DNA of 64,000 bases. Origin: Arenibacter algicola. GTDB lineage: Bacteria > Bacteroidota > Bacteroidia > Flavobacteriales > Flavobacteriaceae. Positions 54,374 to 62,142 of this stretch are shown piece after piece (position 1 is the first letter of the stretch; every line of letters begins with the position of its first letter). The notes below the pieces were generated by a model. That model ran no database searches, was not told the origin of the DNA, and worked only from the letters and a program-made list of their open reading frames with translations. The stretch spans positions 868,001 through 932,000 of the forward strand of contig NZ_JPOO01000003.1 in the NCBI RefSeq assembly GCF_000733925.1, read 5' to 3'. A program made the position numbers and the translations under genes.

Positions 54374-55798
54374 ATGGAATGCATTAGTGTTTTCGACATG
54401 CTCAAAATTGGGGTCGGGCCCTCCAGTTCCCATACCTTGGGACCATGGCGTGCCGCCGAGCGTTTTATTGGCGAACTGTTGCAAAAAAAGGTATTTAATT
54501 CCATAACGCATATCCAAGTAGAAGTATATGGTTCCCTATCACTTACCGGCAAGGGCCATGCCACAGATCTGGCCATTATGTTGGGGCTAACGGGGGCCGA
54601 CCCGGTCACCATTCCCATAGAAAATATAAGCAGTATCGTACAGGGAATTCAGGAAAGCAAAAAGCTACTTCTAAACAAATCCCTGGAAATCCCCTTCGAT
54701 CCAAAATTGGATATCCTATTTAAAAGGGAATTTTTGCCTTTCCATGCCAACGGACTCACTTTTACCGCAACCCTATCCAATGGAAAGCAAATAAAAGAAA
54801 CCTACTACTCCATTGGCGGGGGCTTTGTAGTCCAGGAAGAACGTAAAAACTCGAAAAAAAAGCTGGAAGTCTTCAAATCCTTCCCCTACCCCATAGAAAA
54901 TGGCATGGAACTGTTGGCCAGCTGTAAGAAGGAAAACAGAACCATTTCCCAATTGGTTTTGGAAAATGAGCGATCACTGCGTTCCGATTCTGAAATAGAC
55001 CAGGGACTTCGACATATTTGGGACACCATGTTGGAGTGTATGTATATAGGTTGCCATACCGAAGGGAACCTCCCCGGCGGACTCAATGTACGGCGAAGGG
55101 CCTATGACACCCACCAAAAATTAAAAGGCGACCTCCCCTACGCGACCCCTCAGGAATGGCTGCAAACCATTAGACAGACCGAGGTTAAATTCAGATCCAT
55201 TCTAAAATGGGTAAGTTGCTTTGCCCTGAGCGTCAATGAGGTAAATGCCTCCTTGGGAAGAGTGGTCACCGCCCCCACCAATGGCAGCGCAGGGGTAATC
55301 CCGGCCGTGCTCATGTACTATATGGTCATAGAAAATCACGAAGCTAGCTTTGAACACGTCAAACAGTTTTTGCTGGTGGCGGGAGAAATTGGCAGTATTT
55401 TTAAAAAAGGAGCTACCATTTCCGCGGCCATGGGCGGTTGTCAGGCCGAAATTGGCGTGTCTTCTGCCATGGCCGCCGCTGCACTGACAGAACTTATGGG
55501 AGGTAGTCCGGAACAGGTACTCATGGCGGCAGAAATTGCCATGGAACACCACTTGGGCCTTACCTGTGATCCCATTGGCGGATTGGTACAGATTCCTTGT
55601 ATAGAAAGGAACTGCATGGGCGCCATAAAAGCCATCAACGCGGCGGAACTGGCGCTGGACTCCGACCCTGCCAATGCAAAAGTACCCTTGGATAAAGTGG
55701 TCAATACCATGTGGGAAACCGCCAAGGATATGAGCACCAAATACAAGGAAACCTCTGAAGGCGGACTGGCCGTGGGTGTGTACCTGAGTGATTGTTGA
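54374..55798 (+). CDS. sdaA: L-serine ammonia-lyase (Fe-S)
   Basis: The 474-residue single-chain serine dehydratase has VGPSSSHTLGP at residues 14-24 in its beta domain. The alpha domain has TAPTNGSAGVIPAVLMYY near residue 300 and GCQAEIGVSSAMAAAALTELMGG. Three cysteines expected to hold the [4Fe-4S] cluster are in LTCDPIGGLVQIPCIERNC. It converts L-serine to pyruvate and ammonia in the cytoplasm. Length is normal and it stands alone between repeat blocks. Confidence 0.96.
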   Translation: MECISVFDMLKIGVGPSSSHTLGPWRAAERFIGELLQKKVFNSITHIQVEVYGSLSLTGKGHATDLAIMLGLTGADPVTIPIENISSIVQGIQESKKLLLNKSLEIPFDPKLDILFKREFLPFHANGLTFTATLSNGKQIKETYYSIGGGFVVQEERKNSKKKLEVFKSFPYPIENGMELLASCKKENRTISQLVLENERSLRSDSEIDQGLRHIWDTMLECMYIGCHTEGNLPGGLNVRRRAYDTHQKLKGDLPYATPQEWLQTIRQTEVKFRSILKWVSCFALSVNEVNASLGRVVTAPTNGSAGVIPAVLMYYMVIENHEASFEHVKQFLLVAGEIGSIFKKGATISAAMGGCQAEIGVSSAMAAAALTELMGGSPEQVLMAAEIAMEHHLGLTCDPIGGLVQIPCIERNCMGAIKAINAAELALDSDPANAKVPLDKVVNTMWETAKDMSTKYKETSEGGLAVGVYLSDC

Positions 55799-56352
55799 TG
55801 CTGGATAGTATTGAGAATGGAGTAGTGAGAATTGAGTAGTGAGTATTTAGAAATGAGATTCTAGAACCAGGAGACTAGAAACTGGACTAGGGACTTATGC
55901 TGGAATGTTTAAAGTTCAAGGTTGAATGTTCAAAGTTCAAAGACAGCCGTCACTTCGTAGCCTGCCTATCGGCAGGTAGGTGATCCGACGAAGGAGGATT
56001 GTATCGAGAAGTAGACGGTGTGCACCAAACATATACTCCTCTTGGGAGGGGCTAGGGGTGGGCTTTTGCGGGAGTCGAGACCTCATAGTTCATAATAAGC
56101 CTTAAGTAGTAATCAGTGAACAGTTTTCGGTTTAATGTTCAAGGCCGTCACTTCGTAGCCTGCCTACCGGCAGGTAGGTGATCCGACGAAGGAGGATTGT
56201 AGCGAGAAGTAGACGGTGTGCACCAAACAAATTCCCCTCATGAGAGGAGCCTGCCTTGCCGGTAGGCAGGCCTGTCCCGCTTTTTAGCTGGAGTTAGCCT
56301 GCCTGTATCCTATGGTTAAAACAAATTTTTTCTCATAAATTTTTTCTATAGT
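55799..56352. repeat. Composite repeat region
   Basis: No gene is seen. It holds TTGAG/CTAGAA/GTTCAA words (55800-55945) and two copies of CGTCACTTCGTAG with an inserted CCTGCC palindrome and GTGATCCGACGAAGGAGG (55947-56030, 56145-56227). CTTGGGAGGGGCTAGGGGTG (56041-56060) follows the first copy. At 56232-56300 is an ATTCCCCTC...AGCCTGCC element next to the IS110-type end. Confidence 0.7.
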
Positions 56353-57348
56353 TCAGGATATATACCCCATGGTGTTGACATACGGTGTCCCTCTTACCAC
56401 TACTGCAAATGCCCTGGCCAATAATTTGTTTCTTATTATATTCAGGGTACTCATTTTATTTTTTCCCGCATCTATTCTTCGGGTATAATAGGCCTTCATC
56501 TCTGGATTACATTGAATGGCGGAACCGGCGCAAAGATTCAGCAATGTCTTGCCTTCCTTATTGGCCAGTTGGCTTACCTTGGTCCTTCCCCTTATACTGG
56601 TCCCCGATCTGTTGGGAAAAGGGGCAATGCCACAATAGGAGGCGAATTTCCTCCACGATTTAAAAGCTGTGAAGCCAACGGTATGAACGATCATGAACCG
56701 GGCCGTTACCGCTCCGATGCCCTTGATGCTGACCAATAACCGATATATAATCTGCAGTTCTGGATCCTGCTCGATAAGCCTATCGAGTTCTTTTTCTATT
56801 TTGGTTATCTGCACATCCAGTACCCCGATAATATCGCGCTGTACCTGTAGCAATATGGGCCCCAGATCATTGTTCAGCACTCTTATTTGTTCCCCTAGAG
56901 TGGCAATATGCCCTGCGCGCTGTGAAACCAGTTTTCTGCGCATGGACATCAACCGTTTCAGGCTTATCAAAGATTCCTTTGGCATTTGATAGGGCCTTGC
57001 CTCTTCCCGGATGCGATATCCGTAAAGGGCGATACGTTTTGCATCCGCTCTATCATCCTTCCCCCTGGCAATGCCCAGGGACCGTTTGATCTCCAGCCCA
57101 GGGACCAAGAGAAAGTAATAGCCCTGTTCGCTCAGATAACGGACAAGTTGATGGGTGTAAAGGCCCGTGTGCTCAAAAACGAACAAAAGCTCATTTTTGG
57201 CCAGGCCACTAATTTTTATAGACCAATCCACCAAAAACACGATAGCTTCGGGAGTATTTTCAAAAACCTCTTGGGCCCCACTTTTGTGAAGGCAACAATC
57301 CAGTGTCAATTTACTGGCATCGATACCGATTACATCTTTTATTTTCAT
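56353..57348 (-). CDS. IS110 family recombinase/transposase, second type
   Basis: The 331-residue protein has DEDD residues Asp10 (IGIDASK), Glu59 (EHTGLY), Asp99 and Asp102 (GKDDRADAK). The C-terminal Tnp domain contains GIAPFPNRSGTSIRGRTKVS with the likely catalytic serine. It is shorter than, and not closely related to, the 438-residue copies in this window. The frame is intact, ending GTPYVNTMGYIS. The element ends are not clear; a noncoding structured region precedes the gene. Confidence 0.92.
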   Translation of the reverse strand: MKIKDVIGIDASKLTLDCCLHKSGAQEVFENTPEAIVFLVDWSIKISGLAKNELLFVFEHTGLYTHQLVRYLSEQGYYFLLVPGLEIKRSLGIARGKDDRADAKRIALYGYRIREEARPYQMPKESLISLKRLMSMRRKLVSQRAGHIATLGEQIRVLNNDLGPILLQVQRDIIGVLDVQITKIEKELDRLIEQDPELQIIYRLLVSIKGIGAVTARFMIVHTVGFTAFKSWRKFASYCGIAPFPNRSGTSIRGRTKVSQLANKEGKTLLNLCAGSAIQCNPEMKAYYTRRIDAGKNKMSTLNIIRNKLLARAFAVVVRGTPYVNTMGYIS

Positions 57349-57515
57349 AATTTTATAATGTTTTAATATGGTTGCCTAAACTAAGACCTTTAAAAGATCT
57401 GGCTGAAATCCTATATGGTTCTTGGCAACCGGTTAGAAGAACGGGGACTGATACAGGCAATAGGTCACAAACCTTTGCGGCAGGAAAGTTCACCCCGTTC
57501 TTTTTTGTTTTACAT
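57349..57515 (-). ncRNA. Possible bridge RNA region of the second IS110-type element
   Basis: The 167 bases upstream of the recombinase start show pairing segments: GAACGGGG with CCCCGTTC, and GGTTGCC with GGCAACC. A noncoding structured leader in this place is where IS110-group bridge RNAs lie. No target or donor guide was identified. Confidence 0.4.
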
Positions 57516-57735
57516 TAAATTTATGAACATTTTAAAAGTTATGAGTCTCCCCCGGACCCCCTCTTTTCAACATTATTATAGATTATATTTATAATACAAA
57601 TCTAAAGGCAGGCAGGGGGTGTGTTGCTTTACCAAGGACCCCAATCATTCCGCTAAGCTCGGGCTTTCAAAACCCTCCGTCTTCGCTTATGGCGAAGCCA
57701 CCTCCCTTCGTCACAAGGGAGGAGCTTGTGTTGTC

Positions 57736-57843
57736 GTCACTTCGAGTAATCCGACGAAGGAGGATTGTAGCGAGAAGTAGACGGTGTGCACCAAACCTGT
57801 TCTCGATACAAAATGCCTAACGGCATTCCACTCGAACTGACGC
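57736..57843. repeat. Intact 108-bp palindromic repeat element
   Basis: Outer ends CGTCACTTCGAGT and ACTCGAACTGACG are imperfect inverted repeats. The inner segments GCGAGAAGTAGACG/TTCTCGATAC and TGCCTAACGGCA also pair. Other copies are at 28772-30483 (split by IS110), 55947 and 56145 (left halves with an inserted palindrome). Confidence 0.75.
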
Positions 57844-57886
57844 TAGAGTTTATAATCTTAGCACCAAACAAATTCCCCTCTTGTTA

Positions 57887-58003
57887 TCGTCATTGCGAGA
57901 GAAGCGAAGCAATCTGTGTTCTTATCTAGAGATTGCTTCGTCGCTATCGCTCCCTGCCTAGCCAGTCAGGCAGGCCTACCTGCCGGTAGGCAGGCTCGCA
58001 ATG
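57887..58003. repeat. GTCATTGCGAG palindromic element
   Basis: 11-bp perfect terminal inverted repeats GTCATTGCGAG / CTCGCAATGAC enclose AAGCAATCT / AGATTGCTT and a GCCTACCTGCCGGTAGGCAG palindrome. Partial relatives occur at 41590-41655, 45941-45996 and 47101-47196. Confidence 0.75.
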
Positions 58004-58317
58004 ACGAATTCTTACTAAAATCTTACCCATTTTCAAATTAACCCATCACTACATTAACCCATTTGTAAATCATCAAATCACCACATTTACAAATTGATTC
58101 ATTTCCAAATTGCTACATTACCCCATTGGTACATTTTCAAATTATCAAATTAACCAAATTATCAAATTGATTCATTGCTACATTAAACAATTGCTACATT
58201 CCCACATTAACCCATTAACCCATTAACCCCACCTCCTTAATACGCCAAATCCAAAATTTCAATTATTCTAACACTTTATTTGAAAATTAAAGAAGAAATG
58301 GATAATAAAGTCAATAT

Positions 58318-58331
58318 ATGATGTAAATCAT
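58318..58331. promoter_or_regulatory. FNR-like palindrome upstream of the propeller/toroid cluster
   Basis: ATGAT-GTAA-ATCAT resembles the FNR/CRP-type TTGAT-N4-ATCAA box. It lies about 134 bp upstream of the first gene of the cluster. Function is inferred from shape only. Confidence 0.3.
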
Positions 58332-58464
58332 GTAAAATATAGGAAGTCCAATACATTCAAATAAGGTTTATTTGTACAGGGCTGTAATACCTTTAGCTGG
58401 AAAAACCTAATAATGTTTTCGTTACAGACCGCCTGATCTATTGCAACCAAAAATATTTATTGAT

Positions 58465-60705
58465 ATGAGAAAAAGCTTTCGAAATTTATTATGGGGCGTA
58501 CTCCTTGCGGGCGTATCCTGTTCAGAGGCCCCAAAAGGGGAAACAGCCGCAACATCCTTGCCCGTTTATAAGGATGTACCCTATCTGCAGGATTACAGCA
58601 TAAAATATGACAAACAAGAGGATGACCTGCAATTATTCGAAGCTTTTATGGACCGTAACGGGGTTATTCAGGTTTCCTCTTCGGACGGAATTTTACGTAC
58701 CCACGATGGACAATTTCTATATCCCGGTGTTCTTTTACAGGATAAAACCTACCGCCCGCTGACCGATAAAAATATTTCGGCCATGACCACCTATCAAGAC
58801 CAGTTTGTATATCTGGATGACAAGGCAGTACTCAGCAATGCCTGGGCAGGAAGCCTATACCTAAAACACTCCTTACCCAAAGCAAATATTATTGCGCCAG
58901 GAAAGGATTTCGAATTCTTGATCGGCGATGGACAATCGCTTCAATATGTTTCCAAAAACAGTAATGGTTGGCAGGGAGCCCTATCCAAGGATAAGGCCAT
59001 AGCCATTAAATTCGACCAAAAAACCAATGCCTTCTGGATTTTGGGGGAAGAATCCGTTAGCACCTTCAATCCGAAAGAAAAAAACTTAAAAACCGTCTTT
59101 GAGGGGAGTAATTTTACCTCCTTCGCCCTGTTGGACAATACATTGATATTGACCACCCTGGATGGCTATTTCGAAGTAGATGCCACTTCTGGACAACAAA
59201 TTGGGGAGAAAAAGACCAAATTGCCCTGGACGGAAATCAATTATGTAGAAGAAATTGACGGAAATCTGTGGTTCGGTTCTACCAAAGGGGCATTTATGCT
59301 GAAAGATGATGGCAAATTTAATTACTACTATGGAAAACGTTGGATGCCCAGCAACAATGTTCAACACATTTCCAAAGGTACTGATGGTTCCATCCTTATA
59401 TTGACCGAAACTGGTCTTGGACAAATCGTTTTTGAGGAAATGACACTTTTTGACAAGGCTCAATTTTATGAAAAACAGGTACGAAACAGGCATATTAGAC
59501 TGGGGTTCAATGCCACTCTTGTGGATATGGACAATGGTAATTTTGATACGGGCCGACTCTCGGATTCCGATAACGACGGACTATGGACCACTATGTACCT
59601 AGCAGGACAAGTTTTCCGATACGAGGTAACCAAATCCGAAGATGCCCTTCAAAACTGTAGGGAGGCTATGGATGCCATGGAAAGGTTGTTCAGTATTAAT
59701 CCTGTTCTAGGATTTCCTTCCAGGTCCTTTGAGCGAAGTGGGTATATAGAACAATTACATGATCCAGACAGATGGCAACATAGCAATGATCCTGAATGGG
59801 ATTGGAAATCAACCACAAGTAGCGATGAGGCCATTGGTCACATTTTCGCCTATGGTGCCATGGCAGAGCTTATGGACAACGACCTAAAGGATCGTGCCAT
59901 TGTTCTAATCGACACGCTAATGAGCCATATCGTTAGAAATGATATGTATATGGTAGACTACGATGGCAAACCTACCACATGGGGCCGTTGGAATCCGGAG
60001 TACGTAAATGCCCGTCCAAAAATGGTGGGAGATCGTAAAATAAACGCTTCCAATATTATTGGCATGCTGCAAACGGCCTATCATTTTACTGGAAAGGAAA
60101 AATATAAGGAAAAAGCTTTTGACCTAATGGACAACCACGGGTACTTGGACAATTTAATGTGGCCCATGAAAGATGTTGCCATGGCTCCGGACGATGCGGA
60201 TGATTGGAGCAAAATGCTATCCGAATCCTGGAACCATTCCGATGACGAAATGTACTTTGTAGGCTATTGGGGCCTTTATAGATATGCCTTTAACGACACG
60301 CTAAAAACCAAATTCAAGGAAGCTATTCTAGACCATTGGGAAATTGAACGCCCAGAAAAAGAAGGTGCCTGGAATATTATGACGGCCCTCACCGGGACCC
60401 AGGAGTTCGACTTGGGGGAAGCGGCCTGGTACCTTAGGGAACACCCTATGGACATGGTTGCCTGGGAAGTCATGAACAGCCATAGAAAAGATATTACATT
60501 TATAGAACCTAATTTTAGGGAACAGACAACAGCAGAGGTATTACCCCCTGATGAGCGCCGAGTACAAAGACATAACGCAAACATGTTCACATTGGATGGT
60601 GGCCGAAATGGTACAGAGGAATTCTCTGCAGGGGATATCTGGCTACTCCCCTATTGGATGGGCAGATATTTAGGGGTTATTAGCGCTCCTCAAATTGAGG
60701 ATTGA
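58465..60705 (+). CDS. Lipoprotein with beta-propeller and C-terminal alpha-toroid-like domain, paralog 1
   Basis: The 746-residue protein has a lipoprotein signal (LLWGVLLAGVSC). Two-component-regulator-like propeller repeats follow (about 30-340; LWFGSTKGAFMLKDDGK, GTDGSILILTETGLGQIV). An all-helical C-terminal domain is at about 350-740. This domain carries SDSDNDGLWTTMYLAGQ, TSSDEAIGH, MVDYDGKPTTWG and WNHSDDEMYFVGYWGLYRY. The helical repeats and acidic/aromatic motifs resemble six-hairpin toroid glycan-active enzymes, but I do not recognise the family. The Met at 58465 is used; a TTG at 58441 only adds eight residues. It is in one operon with the next two genes. Confidence 0.8.
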   Translation: MRKSFRNLLWGVLLAGVSCSEAPKGETAATSLPVYKDVPYLQDYSIKYDKQEDDLQLFEAFMDRNGVIQVSSSDGILRTHDGQFLYPGVLLQDKTYRPLTDKNISAMTTYQDQFVYLDDKAVLSNAWAGSLYLKHSLPKANIIAPGKDFEFLIGDGQSLQYVSKNSNGWQGALSKDKAIAIKFDQKTNAFWILGEESVSTFNPKEKNLKTVFEGSNFTSFALLDNTLILTTLDGYFEVDATSGQQIGEKKTKLPWTEINYVEEIDGNLWFGSTKGAFMLKDDGKFNYYYGKRWMPSNNVQHISKGTDGSILILTETGLGQIVFEEMTLFDKAQFYEKQVRNRHIRLGFNATLVDMDNGNFDTGRLSDSDNDGLWTTMYLAGQVFRYEVTKSEDALQNCREAMDAMERLFSINPVLGFPSRSFERSGYIEQLHDPDRWQHSNDPEWDWKSTTSSDEAIGHIFAYGAMAELMDNDLKDRAIVLIDTLMSHIVRNDMYMVDYDGKPTTWGRWNPEYVNARPKMVGDRKINASNIIGMLQTAYHFTGKEKYKEKAFDLMDNHGYLDNLMWPMKDVAMAPDDADDWSKMLSESWNHSDDEMYFVGYWGLYRYAFNDTLKTKFKEAILDHWEIERPEKEGAWNIMTALTGTQEFDLGEAAWYLREHPMDMVAWEVMNSHRKDITFIEPNFREQTTAEVLPPDERRVQRHNANMFTLDGGRNGTEEFSAGDIWLLPYWMGRYLGVISAPQIED

Positions 60706-60737
60706 AAATTGAAAATAACAGAAACAGGTAAAATGGT

Positions 60738-62132
60738 ATGGACATCCAAAAAAAACTCATGAAATTAAATTTAGAAAGTAAACCAATACTCCTTCTCTTC
60801 ATGACGCCCATACTTTTTAGTGCTTGTGGAAAAGACAATTATAAAATGGAAAAGCAGATTACCCAGGATTTCACTTATAACCATGACTTGGACAACAACG
60901 ACAATTTTTCCCCGGACGATGAATGGCTGGTATATGACACCCGAACCGAAACAGGTGGTATTGGGGCAAATGGTAAAATTGAAAAGGTACATGTTGAAAC
61001 CGGCGAAAAAGTAGTTCTGTACGAACTAGAACAAAACAGGGCCTATGGTCCGGGCGTGGGAGCTGTCAGTTATAGCCACACCAACAATGAGGTGGTTTTT
61101 ATACATGGATTATTGAATTGTACCCAGGATAAGCCGTATGAGCAATGGAGAAGAACCGGGGTAATAATCAAGGACGACCAACCTGGACAGCCCATTTTTA
61201 TGGATGCCAGGGACATTTCCTTTCCGTTTACAGTGGGGGCCTTGCGCGGGGGAACCCATAGACATGAATTTAGTGGCGATGGAAAATGGATAGGCTATAC
61301 CTATAATGATGCCATTATGAAGAAACTTGAAGATTCCACCGGTCTTACCCATAACCTTAGAACTATAGGGGTTTCCAAAAAAGATCATCCAGTATCAGTT
61401 GCGGAATCCCAGGACGGTGAGAATTTTTCTGGAGAATGGTTTAGTACGTTGGTGGTAAAAGTAGTACCAAATCCCGTTCCCGGATCTGATGAAATAAGTA
61501 GGGCGGCAGGTGACAGCTGGGTGGGACATTCCGGCTACTTGAAATCCGATGGCGCTACACAAAGGGCAAGGGCCTTTATAGGCTCCACAATAGGTAAAAA
61601 TGGGGAACAGGTAGATGAGGTCTATATAGTGGATATCCCGGAAGATATCACCATTCCGGGAGAGGCTGCCCTTGAGGGTACCGAAACCAATTTGCCCGCG
61701 CCCCCTAAAGGAACCCGGCAACGTAGATTAACCTATACAGCCAATAACAAGTATCCTGGTTGCGAAGGTATTGTACGTTCCTCCTTTGGGGGAAGTATGC
61801 TTGCCTATATTGCCAAAGATGACCACAACATTAAACAGATCTTCACCATATCTCCCTGGGGAGGCGAGGCCATACAACGTACTTTTCACGACTCGGACGT
61901 GCAAGGCGGTATACGTTGGCATCCAAAAGAGCATCGCTTGGTCTATGTCTGGCAGAACTCCTTGGTAGGACTTAAAATAGAGGATGGCACAAGTACCATC
62001 TTGACAAAACCTTCCCAAAATCCACCAAAAAATCCGGTTTGGTCCCACGATGGAAATAAAATAGCCTACAACCGAATTGTTTCCAAAGACGGGAATACAC
62101 CCACCATGCAAATATTCGTCATTGAAATGTAA
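60738..62132 (+). CDS. DUF3748-type propeller lipoprotein
   Basis: The 464-residue protein has a lipoprotein signal ending PILFSAC. A TolB/PD40-like beta-propeller follows: NDNFSPDDEWLVYDTRTETGGIGANGKIEKV, GGTHRHEFSGDGKWIGYTYNDAIM, WHPKEHRLVYVWQ and PVWSHDGNKIAYNRI. The pattern matches the DUF3748 family of E. coli YidR, related in fold to oligogalacturonate lyase (family memory, moderate). It lies 32 bp after paralog 1 and 10 bp before paralog 2. It is probably exported with them and may bind or cleave the same glycan. Met at 60759 is an alternative start. Confidence 0.75.
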   Translation: MDIQKKLMKLNLESKPILLLFMTPILFSACGKDNYKMEKQITQDFTYNHDLDNNDNFSPDDEWLVYDTRTETGGIGANGKIEKVHVETGEKVVLYELEQNRAYGPGVGAVSYSHTNNEVVFIHGLLNCTQDKPYEQWRRTGVIIKDDQPGQPIFMDARDISFPFTVGALRGGTHRHEFSGDGKWIGYTYNDAIMKKLEDSTGLTHNLRTIGVSKKDHPVSVAESQDGENFSGEWFSTLVVKVVPNPVPGSDEISRAAGDSWVGHSGYLKSDGATQRARAFIGSTIGKNGEQVDEVYIVDIPEDITIPGEAALEGTETNLPAPPKGTRQRRLTYTANNKYPGCEGIVRSSFGGSMLAYIAKDDHNIKQIFTISPWGGEAIQRTFHDSDVQGGIRWHPKEHRLVYVWQNSLVGLKIEDGTSTILTKPSQNPPKNPVWSHDGNKIAYNRIVSKDGNTPTMQIFVIEM

Positions 62133-62142
62133 CCAAACCAAT

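Larger units (their letters stand above)
57516..58464. repeat. Repeat-rich intergenic region
   Basis: No gene is seen. Contents in order: AT-rich flank; ACCTCCCTTCGTCACAAGGG type palindrome (57700-57725); an intact CGTCACTTCGAGT...ACTCGAACTGACG element (57736-57843); a GTCATTGCGAG...CTCGCAATGAC element (57887-58003); a CAAAT/ACATT word array (58019-58232); then AT-rich promoter DNA, with ATGAT-GTAA-ATCAT at 58318-58331. Confidence 0.7.
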
